From Pseudomonadales bacterium (GTDB lineage Bacteria > Pseudomonadota > Gammaproteobacteria > Pseudomonadales > UBA5518): DNA of 64,000 nucleotides. The stretch lies in the NCBI GenBank assembly GCA_022072145.1, contig JAJVIG010000028.1, positions 62,001 through 126,000 of the forward strand, given 5' to 3'. The translations under genes and the position numbers were made by a program. The notes under the pieces were generated by a model. It saw only the letters and a program-made list of their open reading frames with translations. It had not been told where the DNA came from and made no database searches. Shown one piece after another: positions 42,322-53,240 of this stretch; the stretch's first letter is position 1, and every line of letters begins with the position of its first letter.

Positions 42322-42807
42322 GTGCAGCAGACCGTTGGCGACGACGAACACTGGATGCGGCGTGCGCTGGTGCTGGCCCACGAGGCCGCGGCCGCGGGCG
42401 AGGTGCCGGTGGGCGCGGTGCTGGTGCGTGCGGGAAGCGTGCTCGGCGAGGGCTGGAACGCGCCGATCGGGCGTTGCGATCCCAGCGCGCACGCGGAGAT
42501 CGTCGCCTTGCGGGCGGCGGCGCTCGCGGCGGGCAACTACCGGCTGCCCGCGTCGACGCTGTACGTGACGATCGAGCCGTGTGCGATGTGCGCCGGCGCC
42601 CTGGTGCACGCGCGCGTGGAGCGCCTGGTGTTCGCCGCGCGCGAGCCGCGCGCCGGCGTGGTGGTCAGCAATGTGGGCCTGCTCGACCAGCCGTTCCTGA
42701 ATCACCGCGTCGCGTGGAGCGAGGGTGTGTGCGCGGCAGAGGCCGCGCGGCTGATGCAGGACTTCTTCCGCGACCGGCGCGGCGTGGATTCAGGAGCGTG
42801 CGGGTAG
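42322..42807 (+). CDS. tadA: tRNA-specific adenosine deaminase
   Basis: A 161-residue TadA, making inosine at the wobble base of tRNA-Arg(ACG). Catalytic HAEIVALR (His and Glu) and PCAMCAGA (two zinc Cys) are present. The GTG start follows GGGGGAACAGAG; an ATG 33 bases later is the alternative. Overlaps the end of mltF by 18 bp. Confidence 0.9.
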   Translation: MQQTVGDDEHWMRRALVLAHEAAAAGEVPVGAVLVRAGSVLGEGWNAPIGRCDPSAHAEIVALRAAALAAGNYRLPASTLYVTIEPCAMCAGALVHARVERLVFAAREPRAGVVVSNVGLLDQPFLNHRVAWSEGVCAAEAARLMQDFFRDRRGVDSGACG

Positions 42808-44283
42808 CGCCGGCGTGCCGTGGCGCGAGGCCATCGCGAGTTCGAACAGCCCGGGGCCGTCCTCGTGGTGTTCGAGGTAGCGGTGGTACTGGCGGATCCG
42901 GTTGACGAAACCGAGTGTTTCGTAGCCGCGTGCGAAGCCGTGCCGCGTGCGCGAATACCAGACGCGTTGCGTCAGTAGCGGCAACTGCTTCTCCACGTCG
43001 GCCCACACCTCGGGGTTCGCGCCGCGCAGTCTGGCGAGCCGGCGCGCGTCCTCGACGTGCGCGGGACCAATGTTGTACGCGGCGAGCGCGAACAGTTCGC
43101 GCTCTGGCGCGGCGATGCGCCGGTCGACGCCGTCGAGGAGGCGCAGGAAATAACGCGCCCCGCCGCGCAGGCTCTGTTCCATGTCGGTGCGGTTGGCCAC
43201 ACCCATCTCGCGTGCGGTGGCCTGCGTCAGCATCATCATGCCGCGCACGCCGGTCGGTGAGACCGCGCGCGGATTCCAGTGCGACTCCTGGTAGGCGATC
43301 GCCGCCAGCATGCGCCAGTCGATACCTTCCTCGGCGGCGATGCGCCGCAGTGTTTTCTCGATGCGCGGCAACTGCGTCTCGACGCGCTCGGCGAACGCGG
43401 TGAGCGCGCGGCGGTTCACATCCGGCAGGTAGCCGAAGAAGCGCTCTCGCAGCAGGTCGAGCTCGCCTGAGCGCTCGTGGTCGGCCAGGAAACGCTGCAT
43501 CGCCCCGTGCAGGCGCGCGTTCGGCGCGCGCTCGGCGGTGGCCCACGCCAGCCGCTCTCCCTGCTCGAGTTCGAACGCGACCTCGAGCGTCGGAAACAAT
43601 CCGGCGTGCATCAGGAATTCGTTCGATTTCACGATCGCGTAGTCGATCTCGTCGTCGACGATCTTGCGCAGCAGGTCGAAGGTTTCGATGCGAGTGGCTT
43701 CCATCCAGCCGAGCGCGGGATGTTCGCGTTGCGCGGCACGCAACGCGTCGGCCGAGCTGCTCTGCGCGAGAACCATCACGCGCTTGCCGGCGAGTTCCGC
43801 GATCGAACGCGGGCGTGGCGTGCCGCTGCGGTGCACGATCTGCTGTCGCACCTCGAGATATGGCGCGCTGTACCAGTAGGCCGAGCTGCCGTGGCTGCGC
43901 TGCGACAGGCCCGAGGCGGCCATGTCGGCCGCGCCGCTGTCGAGCGCTGCGTACACTTCGGCGATGTTCGCCGCCGGCAGCATCTCGATTTTCACACCCA
44001 GCGAGCCGGCGAACGCGCGCGCGAGTTCGAACTCGATCCCGGAAGGACCGTGCTTGTCGACGACGAAGGTCGCCGGGTTCACCCGGCTGACGACGCGCAG
44101 CGTGCCGCGCGCCAGAACCTCATCGAGGGAATCTCGTGGAAGCGCTCCGGAGTGTGACTGGTAGGTCTCGCTGGGACATGCGCCCAGCACCGCACACAGA
44201 ATGCCCATCAACGCTGCCCTGAGGGTCTTCGCGAAGGGCCGGAGCCTGCTTTCCAGTGTTCCAGTAGTTGTTGTGATCCTCAT
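42790..44283 (-). CDS. mltF: Membrane-bound lytic murein transglycosylase F
   Basis: A 497-residue MltF. Lipoprotein-like N-terminus (LMGILCAVLGACPS; Cys near residue 36), a solute-binding-protein-3 domain (residues 50-270, GTLRVVSRVNPATF), then the SLT domain with AYQESHWNPRAVS (catalytic Glu) and GVRGMMMLTQATA. Degrades peptidoglycan at the outer membrane. The position next to tadA and divergent from purL is the usual gammaproteobacterial one. Confidence 0.93.
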   Translation of the reverse strand: MRITTTTGTLESRLRPFAKTLRAALMGILCAVLGACPSETYQSHSGALPRDSLDEVLARGTLRVVSRVNPATFVVDKHGPSGIEFELARAFAGSLGVKIEMLPAANIAEVYAALDSGAADMAASGLSQRSHGSSAYWYSAPYLEVRQQIVHRSGTPRPRSIAELAGKRVMVLAQSSSADALRAAQREHPALGWMEATRIETFDLLRKIVDDEIDYAIVKSNEFLMHAGLFPTLEVAFELEQGERLAWATAERAPNARLHGAMQRFLADHERSGELDLLRERFFGYLPDVNRRALTAFAERVETQLPRIEKTLRRIAAEEGIDWRMLAAIAYQESHWNPRAVSPTGVRGMMMLTQATAREMGVANRTDMEQSLRGGARYFLRLLDGVDRRIAAPERELFALAAYNIGPAHVEDARRLARLRGANPEVWADVEKQLPLLTQRVWYSRTRHGFARGYETLGFVNRIRQYHRYLEHHEDGPGLFELAMASRHGTPALPARS

Positions 44284-44561
44284 CGGTCACACTCTTGCTG
44301 TAACTGGCAGCGCGATTCTAGAGTGTGAAGCGCATCTGCCTAGTCCGTGCGAGCGCAAAAAATTACCGGTATTTCATGGGGGCAAATGCGTTCGCCGACC
44401 AACGAAGTCAGTGAGTGCTATCGCCCGATCGCCAGCACCGAATAGACCTCGAATGGGAAAACCGCCGTTTGTCGGCGCTACTCGCGGCTTCGGGCCATAC
44501 GGTAGAATTCGTTCCCGGCCGCCGCCGCGCGGCGTTCTCCGGCACTTCATCGGGAGCTCGC

Positions 44562-47500
44562 ATGCTGATACTCGCCGGCGCCTCGGCGCTTTCGCCATTC
44601 CGGCTCGAACGGCTGCTCGCGCAAGTGCGCGTGCACGATGCGCGCATCACGGCGCTCGCGGCACGTTACATGTACTTCGTGGAAACCGATGGCGAACCCG
44701 CGGCCGCGGAACTGCAACGGCTGCGCGAACTGCTCGACAGCCCGGAGCGCGCGGACGACGCCGACGGTGAGCTGTATCTGGTGGTGCCGCGCCCGGGCAC
44801 GCAATCGCCGTGGTCGAGCAAGGCGACGGATATCGCGCGCAACTGCGGACTCGCGTGCATCCGGCGTATCGAACGCGGCATTGCGTATCGGGTGAGCGGC
44901 GCGGGCGCGGACTCCGCGCTGCGCGCGCGTATCGCCGAGCCGCTGCACGACCGCATGGTCGAGACGGTGTTCGCCAGTCTCGCCGAGGCCGAACGTCTGT
45001 TCGCGCACGAGCCGGCGCGTCCGTTGCGCGTGGTCGATATCCTCGGTGGCGGTCGCGTCGCGCTGGAGCGCGCGAACACGGAGTTCGGATTCGCGCTCGC
45101 CGCCGACGAGATCGACTACCTGTGCGAGAGTTTCGTCGCGCTGGGACGCAATCCCACCGATGTCGAGCTGATGATGTTCGCGCAGGCCAACAGCGAGCAC
45201 TGCCGGCACAAGATCTTCAACGCCTCGTGGCGCGTCGACGGCGAGCCGCAGCCGCACAGCCTGTTCGCGATGATCCGCAACACGCACCGCGTCGCGGCGG
45301 ATCCCGACGTGCTGAGTGCGTATGCGGACAACGCAGCGGTGGTCCGCGGCCACGAAGCGGGGCGTTTCTTCCCGGACCCGGCCACGCGTGAGTTCGGGTA
45401 CCACCGCGAGGCGGTGCACATCCTGATGAAGGTGGAAACGCACAACCACCCGACCGCGATCGCCCCGTACCCGGGTGCGTCGACCGGCTCCGGCGGCGAG
45501 ATCCGCGACGAGGGCGCGGTCGGCGTAGGTGCGCGCCCGAAGGCGGGGCTGGTCGGTTTCAGCGTGTCGAACCTGCGCGTGCCGGAGTTCGTGCAGCCGT
45601 GGGAAGCCGATCACGGCCGCCCGGAACGCATCGCCTCGGCACTCAGGATAATGCTCGAGGGGCCGATCGGCGGCGCCGCGTTCAACAACGAGTTCGGGCG
45701 TCCGGCGATCTGCGGTTACTTCCGCAGCTTCGAGCAGACGCATGCCGGCGCGATCCGCGGCTATCACAAACCGATCATGCTCGCCGGCGGCCTGGGCAAC
45801 ATCCGCGCGGAGCACGTCGCGAAGGGACGCATGGGCGGTGGCACGCGGCTGGTGGTGCTCGGCGGGCCGGCGATGCTGATCGGCCTCGGTGGCGGCGCGG
45901 CGTCGTCGATGACCTCGGGCGCCAGCGACGCGGAACTGGATTTCGCCTCGGTGCAGCGCGACAACGCCGAGATGGAGCACCGCTGCCAGGAAGTGATCGA
46001 CCGCTGCTGGCAACTCGGCGAGCGCAACCCGATCCGCTTCATCCACGACGTGGGCGCCGGCGGGCTGTCGAACGCCTTGCCGGAACTGGTCAAGGACGGC
46101 GGCTGCGGCGGGCGTTTCGCGCTGGAGCGCATCCCGAGCGCCGACAGCGGGTTGTCGCCGCTCGAGCTGTGGTGCAACGAGGCGCAGGAACGCTACGTGC
46201 TCGCGGTCGATGCGGCCGATCTGGAGCGTTTCGACGCGATCTGCGCGCGCGAGCGCTGCCCCTACGCGGTGGTCGGCGAGGCGACCACCGAACCGCATCT
46301 GGCGCTCGCCGACGGGCGCGACGGCACGCAGGCCGTCGATCTGCCGCTGTCGGTGCTGTTCGGCAAGCCCCCGCGCATGCAGCGCGAGTACGCACGCGCC
46401 GAGCCGCCGCGCACGCCGCTCGCGCTCGCCGGCGTCGGGATCGCCGAGGCGGTGGAGCGCGTGCTGCGGCTGCCGGCGGTGGCGGGCAAGGGGTTCCTGG
46501 TCACCATCGGCGACCGCAGCGTGACCGGACTCGTGAGCCGCGACCAGATGGTCGGTCCGTGGCAGGTGCCGGTCGCGGACGCGGGCATAACGACCACGTC
46601 CTTCGACACCTGCGCCGGCGAGGCGATGGCGATCGGCGAGCGCACCCCGCTCGCGCTGGTCGATGCGGCCGCCTCGGCGCGCATGGCGGTAGCCGAGGCG
46701 CTGACCAACATCGCCTCGGCGCCGATCGCCAGGCTCGCCGACGTGAAGCTGTCGGCGAACTGGATGGCGGCGGCCGGGCATCCCGGCGAGGACCAGGCGC
46801 TGTTCGAGGCGGTGCGCGCGGTAGGCATGGAGCTGTGTCCGCAGCTCGGGATCGTGATTCCGGTCGGCAAGGATTCGATGTCCATGAAAACGCGCTGGCG
46901 CGCGGCCGCTGACGAGCGCGAGGTGGTCGCGCCGCTGTCGCTGATCGTCTCGGCCTTCGCGCCGGTGACCGACGTGCGCCTGGCGGTGACGCCGCAGATC
47001 CAGCGCGACGAAACCGACTCGCTGCTGTTGCTGGTCGACCTGGGGCGCGGGCGCAACCGGCTCGGCGGCTCGGCGCTGGCGCAGGTCTACAACCAGGTTG
47101 GTGACCGCGTGCCCGACGTCGACGACGTGCGTGCGCTCGGCGGCTTCTTCGCGGCGGTGCAGCACTGCCTGCGCGAGCGATTGCTGCTCGCCTATCACGA
47201 CCGCTCCGACGGCGGCCTGCTGGTTGCGCTGTGCGAGATGGCGTTCGCCGGCCGTGCCGCGCTCGAGGTCGATGTCGCGGCGCTGGGCGCGGATCCGCTG
47301 GCGGCGCTGTTCGCCGAGGAACTCGGTGCGGTGCTGCAGGTGCGCGAGGCGGACCTCGCCGCGGTGCGCGCGCACTTCGCCGCCGTGGGGCTCGCCGATG
47401 CGCTGCACGTGCTCGGGCGCCCCGGGCGAGGGGATGCGATCGTGATCCTGAGCGGCGAGCGCCTCGTGTACCGCAACACGCGCACCGCGCTGCATCGTGC

Positions 47501-48434
47501 ATGGGCCGAGCTGAGTTACCGGATGCAGGCGCTGCGCGACAACCCCGAGTGCGCGCGCGAGGAGTACGACGCGCTGCTCGACGCCGACGATCCCGGTCTG
47601 TGCGCGCGGCTGGTCTACGATCCCTCCGACCGCATCGAGGCGCCCTTCGTCGCCACCGGCGCGCGCCCGCGGGTGGCGATCCTGCGCGAGCAGGGCGTGA
47701 ACGGACAGTACGAGATGGCGGCGGCCTTCGATCGCGCCGGATTCGCCGCGATCGATGTGCACATGAGCGACATCATCGGCGGTGGCTTCGATCTGGCCGG
47801 TGTCTCCGGCATCGCCGCCTGCGGCGGTTTTTCCTACGGCGACGTGCTCGGCGCCGGCGGCGGCTGGGCGCGCACGATCCTCTACAACGAGCGCGCGCGC
47901 GAACAGTTCCGCCGCTTCTTCGCGCGCCCGGATACCTTCACGCTGGGGGTGTGCAACGGATGCCAGATGATGTCGTACCTGCGCGAGATCATCCCCGGCA
48001 GCGCGCACTGGCCGCGCTTCCTGCGCAACACCTCCGAGCAGTACGAGGCGCGCGTGGCGCTGGTGCGCATCGAGCGCAGCCCGTCGGTCTTGCTGGACGG
48101 CATGCAGGGATCGCTGATCCCGGTGGTGGTTTCGCACGGCGAGGGGCGTGCCACCTTCGCCGACGGCGCCTGCGCGGCGCTGGAGGCCGCCGGCGGCGTG
48201 GCGGTGCGCTACGTCGATCACCACGGCGAGCCCACGCAGCGCTTCCCTGCCAACCCGAACGGCTCGGGCGCGGCGGTGGCGGCGGTCACTTCCGCCGACG
48301 GTCGCGTCACCATCATGATGCCGCACCCGGAGCGGGTGTTCCGCACCGTGCAGAACTCGTGGCGCCCGAGCGCGTGGGGCGAGGACGGCGGCTGGACGCG
48401 GCTGTTCCGCAATGCGCGCGTCTGGCTAGGATGA
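44562..48434 (+). CDS. purL: Phosphoribosylformylglycinamidine synthase
   Basis: A 1290-residue single-chain FGAM synthase, normal for Proteobacteria. N-terminal linker domains, the FGAM-binding core ([19 protein letters not shown]), and a C-terminal glutamine amidotransferase with GVCNGCQMM (nucleophile Cys) and PHPERVF. Fourth step of purine synthesis. ATG at 44562 has GGGAG before it and begins the conserved [12 protein letters not shown] 278-bp gap upstream holds no gene. Confidence 0.97.
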   Translation: MLILAGASALSPFRLERLLAQVRVHDARITALAARYMYFVETDGEPAAAELQRLRELLDSPERADDADGELYLVVPRPGTQSPWSSKATDIARNCGLACIRRIERGIAYRVSGAGADSALRARIAEPLHDRMVETVFASLAEAERLFAHEPARPLRVVDILGGGRVALERANTEFGFALAADEIDYLCESFVALGRNPTDVELMMFAQANSEHCRHKIFNASWRVDGEPQPHSLFAMIRNTHRVAADPDVLSAYADNAAVVRGHEAGRFFPDPATREFGYHREAVHILMKVETHNHPTAIAPYPGASTGSGGEIRDEGAVGVGARPKAGLVGFSVSNLRVPEFVQPWEADHGRPERIASALRIMLEGPIGGAAFNNEFGRPAICGYFRSFEQTHAGAIRGYHKPIMLAGGLGNIRAEHVAKGRMGGGTRLVVLGGPAMLIGLGGGAASSMTSGASDAELDFASVQRDNAEMEHRCQEVIDRCWQLGERNPIRFIHDVGAGGLSNALPELVKDGGCGGRFALERIPSADSGLSPLELWCNEAQERYVLAVDAADLERFDAICARERCPYAVVGEATTEPHLALADGRDGTQAVDLPLSVLFGKPPRMQREYARAEPPRTPLALAGVGIAEAVERVLRLPAVAGKGFLVTIGDRSVTGLVSRDQMVGPWQVPVADAGITTTSFDTCAGEAMAIGERTPLALVDAAASARMAVAEALTNIASAPIARLADVKLSANWMAAAGHPGEDQALFEAVRAVGMELCPQLGIVIPVGKDSMSMKTRWRAAADEREVVAPLSLIVSAFAPVTDVRLAVTPQIQRDETDSLLLLVDLGRGRNRLGGSALAQVYNQVGDRVPDVDDVRALGGFFAAVQHCLRERLLLAYHDRSDGGLLVALCEMAFAGRAALEVDVAALGADPLAALFAEELGAVLQVREADLAAVRAHFAAVGLADALHVLGRPGRGDAIVILSGERLVYRNTRTALHRAWAELSYRMQALRDNPECAREEYDALLDADDPGLCARLVYDPSDRIEAPFVATGARPRVAILREQGVNGQYEMAAAFDRAGFAAIDVHMSDIIGGGFDLAGVSGIAACGGFSYGDVLGAGGGWARTILYNERAREQFRRFFARPDTFTLGVCNGCQMMSYLREIIPGSAHWPRFLRNTSEQYEARVALVRIERSPSVLLDGMQGSLIPVVVSHGEGRATFADGACAALEAAGGVAVRYVDHHGEPTQRFPANPNGSGAAVAAVTSADGRVTIMMPHPERVFRTVQNSWRPSAWGEDGGWTRLFRNARVWLG

Positions 48435-48441
48435 GCCGCAT

Positions 48442-48470
48442 TTGGCGGCCCGCGGGGCCATCGCTATAAT
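48442..48470 (+). promoter_or_regulatory. Sigma-70 promoter of secDF
   Basis: TTGGCG at 48442 and TATAAT at 48465, 17 bp apart, 67 bp before the secD ATG, starting 8 bp after the purL stop. Confidence 0.7.
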
Positions 48471-48536
48471 CCGGCGGCTTCGGGGCCCGGTTACGGCCGG
48501 GTCCGCAGCCCCCTCGCCACGGATACCTGTCCGCGC

Positions 48537-50399
48537 ATGCTGAACCGATACCCGCTCTGGAAGAACCTGCTGGTCGCGCTCGTACTGGTCGTTTCGACCA
48601 TCTATGCGCTGCCGAACCTCTATCCGCCGGACCCGGCGATCCAGATCTCGGGCGCCAGCAGCGCGCTGGCGATCGACGATACGGTACTCGATCGCGCGCG
48701 CGCGGCGCTCGAGGAGGCCGGGGTCGCGGTCAAGGGCAGTGAGGTCGGACCGCGTTCCGGCCTGGTGCGACTGACAGGCATCGAGCAGCAGTTGCGCGCG
48801 CAGGCACTGGTGCGTCGTGCCCTCGGCGACGATTTCGTGGTCGCGCTGAACCTCGCGCCGACCACGCCCGCCTGGCTCACCGCGATCGGCGGCGCGCCGC
48901 TGAAGCTGGGCCTCGACCTCCGGGGTGGCGTCCATTTCCTGTTGCAGGTCGATACCGACGCTGCGGTCGTCAAGCGGATCGCGGCCTACGAGACGGACCT
49001 GCGCAAGAAGCTGCGCGAGCAACGGGTCCGCGGACTGGTCAAGGGCGGTGATGGCAACCGCATCGATGCTTCCTTTGCCAGCGACGAGGCACGCACCCGG
49101 GCGGTCGCGGTGATCCGCGAGACCGCGCCGGAATTGCAGCGCCTCACAGAGGAGCGCGAGGGGCGCTACCTGCTCGTGCTGTCGCTCGGGGAGCAACAGA
49201 TCCGCGAGATCGAGGACTACGCGATCCAGCAGAACCTCACCACGCTGCGCAACCGCGTCAACGAACTCGGGGTGGCCGAACCGCTGATCCAGCAGCAGGG
49301 CCGCAACCGCATCGTCGTCGAGTTGCCCGGTGTGCAGGACACCGCGGAGGCCAAGCGCATCCTCGGCAAGACCGCCAACCTGGAGTTCCGCCTCGAGGCG
49401 CGCCCCGACGCGCCGGCCGCCGACCGTGAGCAGTTCGAGTTCCGCGCCGGCGGCGGCCCCGAGCGCAGCGCGTGGCTCGAGCGTGACCTGATCATCGGTG
49501 GCGACCGCGTGACCGGTGCCTCGTCGAGTTTCGACGAGAACGGCCGCCCGCAGGTCAACATCAACCTCGACAGCCAGGGTGGCACGTTGATGAACCGCGC
49601 CACGCGCGACAACATCAAGCGTCGCATGGCGGTGCTGTTCCTCGAGCGCAAGTCCCGCACGGTGGGCTACGAGAAGGACGCCAGCGGCAACGAGGTGCCG
49701 GTGCTCGAGCGCTACGACGAAAAGAAGATCATCAGCCTCGCCACCATTCAGTCCGCGCTGGGAACGCAGTTCCGCATCACCGGACTGGACAACCCGTCGG
49801 AATCGGCCGAGCTCGCGCTGCTGCTGCGCGCCGGTGCGCTCGCCGCGCCGCTGGACTTCATCGAAGAGCGCGCCATCGGCCCTTCCCTCGGTGCGGAGAA
49901 TATACGCATGGGGGTGCAGTCGCTGGCGATAGGCGCCGCGCTGGTCTTCCTCGCCACCTTGGTGATCTACCGCATGTTCGGCGTATTCGCCGTGGTTGCT
50001 TTGGTCTGCAACGTGCTCATGCTCGTGGCGGCGATGTCGATGCTGTCGGCCACGCTGACACTGCCGGGTATCGCCGGCATCGTGCTCACGGTCGGTATGG
50101 CGGTAGACGCCAACGTAATCATCAATGCGCGGATCCGCGAGGAACTCAGGAACGGCATGCCGGCGCACTCGGCAATCGGCGCGGGCTACGATCGCGCCTG
50201 GCTGACCATCATGGATTCGAACCTTACCACGCTGATCGTCGGGGTCATCCTCTATGCGATCGGCACGGGTCCGGTGCGCGGATTCGCGGTCACGCTGTCG
50301 ATCGGCATCCTGACGTCGATGTTCACCTCGGTGGTGGTGACGCGCGGGCTGGTGAATATGTTCTATGGCGGTCGTCGCCTCTCGAAGCTTTCGATCTAG
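48537..50399 (+). CDS. secD: Protein translocase subunit SecD
   Basis: A 620-residue RND-like membrane protein that, with SecF, uses proton flow to drive secretion. TM1 near residue 15 (LLVALVLVVSTIYALPNLY), large periplasmic P1 domain, the LGLDLRGGVHFLLQVD motif, then TM2-6 with GMAVDANVIINARIREE. Normal length. Its usual upstream partner yajC is absent; purL precedes instead. Confidence 0.97.
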   Translation: MLNRYPLWKNLLVALVLVVSTIYALPNLYPPDPAIQISGASSALAIDDTVLDRARAALEEAGVAVKGSEVGPRSGLVRLTGIEQQLRAQALVRRALGDDFVVALNLAPTTPAWLTAIGGAPLKLGLDLRGGVHFLLQVDTDAAVVKRIAAYETDLRKKLREQRVRGLVKGGDGNRIDASFASDEARTRAVAVIRETAPELQRLTEEREGRYLLVLSLGEQQIREIEDYAIQQNLTTLRNRVNELGVAEPLIQQQGRNRIVVELPGVQDTAEAKRILGKTANLEFRLEARPDAPAADREQFEFRAGGGPERSAWLERDLIIGGDRVTGASSSFDENGRPQVNINLDSQGGTLMNRATRDNIKRRMAVLFLERKSRTVGYEKDASGNEVPVLERYDEKKIISLATIQSALGTQFRITGLDNPSESAELALLLRAGALAAPLDFIEERAIGPSLGAENIRMGVQSLAIGAALVFLATLVIYRMFGVFAVVALVCNVLMLVAAMSMLSATLTLPGIAGIVLTVGMAVDANVIINARIREELRNGMPAHSAIGAGYDRAWLTIMDSNLTTLIVGVILYAIGTGPVRGFAVTLSIGILTSMFTSVVVTRGLVNMFYGGRRLSKLSI

Positions 50400-50412
50400 G
50401 GAAGTGCAGCGC

Positions 50413-51333
50413 ATGCAGAGCGAACCCGGAGTCATTGATTTTCTGAAGCTGCGCGGCTGGGCGGCGGCGTTCTCGGGGGCGCTGTGCCTCGCCGGGGTGA
50501 TTTCGCTTGCCGTCCAGGGCCTCAATCTCGGGCTGGATTTCACCGGCGGCACGGTCGTCGAGCTCGGGTTTCGGCAGGAAGTGGCGACCGTGACCGTCGT
50601 TGAACAACTCGAAGAGGCGGGTTTCGAATCCGTTTCGGTGGTGCACTTCGGTTCCGAGCGGGACGTGCTGGTGCGGCTGCCGCCGAGTGACGGCGCGACG
50701 GTAGGCCAACAGGTGCTGGTCGCGGTCGGTGGCGGGGAGGTGGCGACGTTGAAGCGCACCGACGTGGTGGGTGCCCAGATTGGCGACGAACTACGTGACC
50801 AGGGCTTTCTTGCCCTGATGCTGGCGTTGCTGTTGGTCGCGGGTTACGTTGCGATCCGCTACGAATGGAAAATGGCGACCGGCGCCATGGTTGCGATCGC
50901 CCACGACGTGCTGGTCACGGTCGGACTTTTCTCCCTGTTTCAGTGGGAGTTCGATCTGGCGGCGCTGGCTGCCGTGCTTTCGCTGGTCGGCTACTCGATC
51001 AACGATACGATCGTGATCTACGACCGGGTTCGCGAGAATTTCCGCAAGCTCCGCCGGGTGGACGCGGTCACCGTGTGCAACGTGTCACTGACCCAGACCC
51101 TCGGACGGACGATCACGACTTCTGCGCTTACGCAACTGGTGGTGGTCGCGATGTTGATCGCGGGCGGGCCGCAACTGAAGGGTTTTTCCCTGGCGATGTT
51201 CGTCGGCGTCATCGCCGGGGTGTACTCGACGATCTACATTGCGTCGGCGTTCTCGCTGTGGCTGGGTCTGGATCGCAAGGATTTGCTGTTGCCGCCCAGG
51301 GAAGACGACAAGACGGCAGCCCAATCGCCCTGA
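50413..51333 (+). CDS. secF: Protein translocase subunit SecF
   Basis: A 306-residue partner of SecD with six TM segments. LNLGLDFTGGTVVELGF is the conserved D1 motif, and LVGYSINDTIVIYDRVREN the D4/D5 signature. ATG at 50413 has AGGGAAG eight bases before; a GTG nine bases earlier is less likely. Directly downstream of secD, converging on suhB. Confidence 0.97.
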   Translation: MQSEPGVIDFLKLRGWAAAFSGALCLAGVISLAVQGLNLGLDFTGGTVVELGFRQEVATVTVVEQLEEAGFESVSVVHFGSERDVLVRLPPSDGATVGQQVLVAVGGGEVATLKRTDVVGAQIGDELRDQGFLALMLALLLVAGYVAIRYEWKMATGAMVAIAHDVLVTVGLFSLFQWEFDLAALAAVLSLVGYSINDTIVIYDRVRENFRKLRRVDAVTVCNVSLTQTLGRTITTSALTQLVVVAMLIAGGPQLKGFSLAMFVGVIAGVYSTIYIASAFSLWLGLDRKDLLLPPREDDKTAAQSP

Positions 51334-51446
51334 GGTGTCCCGTGGCGCGTCGAAGCCGGCGGCGCGCCGGGGGAGCGGGCGGTACGGGTCGGTGGGCGAC
51401 GTGGAGGGTCCGTCGCGCCCGTGGACCACTGGTGCGCTGAGAGCGC

Positions 51447-52268
51447 TTATGTATCGGATGTCGCCCCGCTGCCCAGCGCGGGCCGGATCACCTGCAGCAT
51501 CGCCTTCAGGCACTTGGGGTTGGCCGCCACGATGCGCCCGCTGTCCATCCAGCCGTTGCCGCCGTCGAAGTCCGCGACCAGTCCGCCGGCTTCCTGCACC
51601 AGCAGCGCACCGGCCGCCATGTCCCACGGTTTGAGGCCGATCTCCCAGAAGCCGTCGAGGCGCCCGGCCGCGACGTAGGCGAGGTCCAGCGTCGCGGCGC
51701 CGGCGCGGCGGATGCCGGCGCTGCGCATCGCGAACTGTTCCAGCGTGTGCAGGTACGCGGGCAGCAACCCGATCGCCGGTTCGCGGAACGGGATGCCGGT
51801 GCCGAGCACGGACTCCTTGAGCCCGGCGCGCGCGCTGACGCGCATGCGCCGCCCGTTCAGTTGCGCGCCGGCACCGCGGGTGGCGGTGAACTCCTCGCGG
51901 CGGATCGGGTCGACGATCACCGCGTGCTCGAGGCGGCCGTCGCGCACGCAGGCGATCGAGACCGCGAAGTGCGGGATGCCGCGCACGAAGTTGGTGGTTC
52001 CGTCCAGCGGATCGATGATCCACTGGAAGCCGCCGGAGCGCGCGGGGTCGCCGGAGGCGCCGCTTTCCTCGGCAAGGATCTGGTGGTCGGGATAGGCCTT
52101 GCGCAGCTGGAACATGATCTCGCGCTCGGCGGCGCGGTCGGTCTCGGTCACGAAGTCGTTGTCCGCCTTGCGGCTCACCTCGATCAGGTCGATGCGGTCC
52201 GCCGCGCGCGCGATGATCTCGCCGGCCTTGCGTGCCGCCGCGAGGGCGATGTTGACCATGGGATGCAT
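51447..52268 (-). CDS. suhB: Inositol-1-monophosphatase SuhB
   Basis: A 273-residue inositol monophosphatase family protein. ILAEESG, WIIDPLDGTTNF and WDMAAGALLVQEAGG are the three metal-binding motifs. In E. coli SuhB is also part of the rRNA antitermination complex. ATG at 52268 gives MHPMVNIAL, the usual start. Divergent from trmJ. Confidence 0.93.
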   Translation of the reverse strand: MHPMVNIALAAARKAGEIIARAADRIDLIEVSRKADNDFVTETDRAAEREIMFQLRKAYPDHQILAEESGASGDPARSGGFQWIIDPLDGTTNFVRGIPHFAVSIACVRDGRLEHAVIVDPIRREEFTATRGAGAQLNGRRMRVSARAGLKESVLGTGIPFREPAIGLLPAYLHTLEQFAMRSAGIRRAGAATLDLAYVAAGRLDGFWEIGLKPWDMAAGALLVQEAGGLVADFDGGNGWMDSGRIVAANPKCLKAMLQVIRPALGSGATSDT

Positions 52269-52396
52269 CGACGGGAATCTCCTGCTGCGAACGCCGCGAA
52301 AAGCGGCGCGCCAGTATACACAGCGGGTGTGAGTGGCGCTTTGCAGTCGCGACGCGGCCACGCAAAATGCACATTTTGACGCGCAGCGGTGGCGGC

Positions 52397-53185
52397 ATGA
52401 CGGATCAGGCGGACGAACAGGCGCTGGAGCGCGTTTTCGCGCGGGTGCGCGTGGTGCTGGTCGGCACGCTGCATGCGGGCAACATCGGCGCCGCCGCGCG
52501 CGCCATGAAGAACATGGGCCTGACGCGCCTCTACCTGGTGGCGCCGGCCGACTTCCCGCACCGCGAGGCGAGCTACCGGGCGGTGCAGGCCACCGATGTG
52601 CTCGATTCCGCGGTGGTGACCGCCACGCTCGCGGAGGCGGTCGCCGACTGCAGCCTGGTGATCGGCACCAGCGCGCGCGAGCGGCGCATCCAGTTGCCGC
52701 AGCTGGGGCCGCGCGAGCTCGGACGGCTGTGTCTGGTCGAGCGCGGGGGCGAGGAGGTGGCGCTGGTGTTCGGGCGCGAGGATGCGGGGCTCAGCAACGA
52801 GGAGTTGCGGCTGTGCCACTGGCACGTGCACGTGCCGACCAGTCCCGGTTACAGCTCGCTCAACCTGGCCGCGGCGGTGCAGCTGCTGTGCTACGAGCTG
52901 CGCATGTGCGCGCTCGCGACGGCCGGTGCGTTGCAGTCGCCGGACTGGGACGAGCCGCTGGCGACGGTCGAGGGGATGGAGCGCTTCTACGAGCATCTGG
53001 AGCGTACGCTGGAGGACATCGGCTTCCTGAATCCGGCCGCCCCAAGGCAGCTGATGGTGCGCCTGCGCAGGCTGTTCAACCGCGTGCGCCTGGACCAGAT
53101 GGAGCTGAACATCCTGCGCGGCATGCTCACCGAGATCGGCAAGGTCAGCGCCGCTGCCCGCCGGGGCGGCTCGCCCAATTCTTGA
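52397..53185 (+). CDS. trmJ: tRNA (cytidine/uridine-2'-O)-methyltransferase TrmJ
   Basis: A 262-residue SPOUT methyltransferase modifying nucleotide 32 of t[24 protein letters not shown] at the N-terminus, [13 protein letters not shown] and [16 protein letters not shown] form the knotted SAM site. Start chosen at the second ATG; an upstream ATG at 52367 would add ten residues. It is the usual neighbour of iscR. Confidence 0.93.
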   Translation: MTDQADEQALERVFARVRVVLVGTLHAGNIGAAARAMKNMGLTRLYLVAPADFPHREASYRAVQATDVLDSAVVTATLAEAVADCSLVIGTSARERRIQLPQLGPRELGRLCLVERGGEEVALVFGREDAGLSNEELRLCHWHVHVPTSPGYSSLNLAAAVQLLCYELRMCALATAGALQSPDWDEPLATVEGMERFYEHLERTLEDIGFLNPAAPRQLMVRLRRLFNRVRLDQMELNILRGMLTEIGKVSAAARRGGSPNS

Positions 53186-53210
53186 CTGGCAAAGTAGGAA
53201 TAAGAATACT
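53182..53210 (+). promoter_or_regulatory. iscR promoter with IscR type-1-like site
   Basis: TTGACT at 53182 and AATACT at 53205, 17 bp apart. The stretch TTGACT-ggcaa-AGTAGGAATAA overlaps it and resembles the TTGACT-N5-AGTC-GG-type motif bound by [2Fe-2S]-IscR. Predicted self-repression, which the altered ligand in IscR may have changed. Confidence 0.55.
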
Positions 53211-53240
53211 GCCTTCCTCGAGTACCCCGGGGAGATGGCG

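Noticed and set aside
44284..44561. PurR operator or riboswitch upstream of purL
   Set aside because: No PurR-like palindrome and no recognisable riboswitch fold; only a weak TAGAAT without a matching -35.
44547..48326. Very long open frame on the minus strand across purL
   Set aside because: It is antisense to a complete, well-conserved purL and has the His/Arg/Gln-rich composition of a shadow frame in GC-rich DNA.
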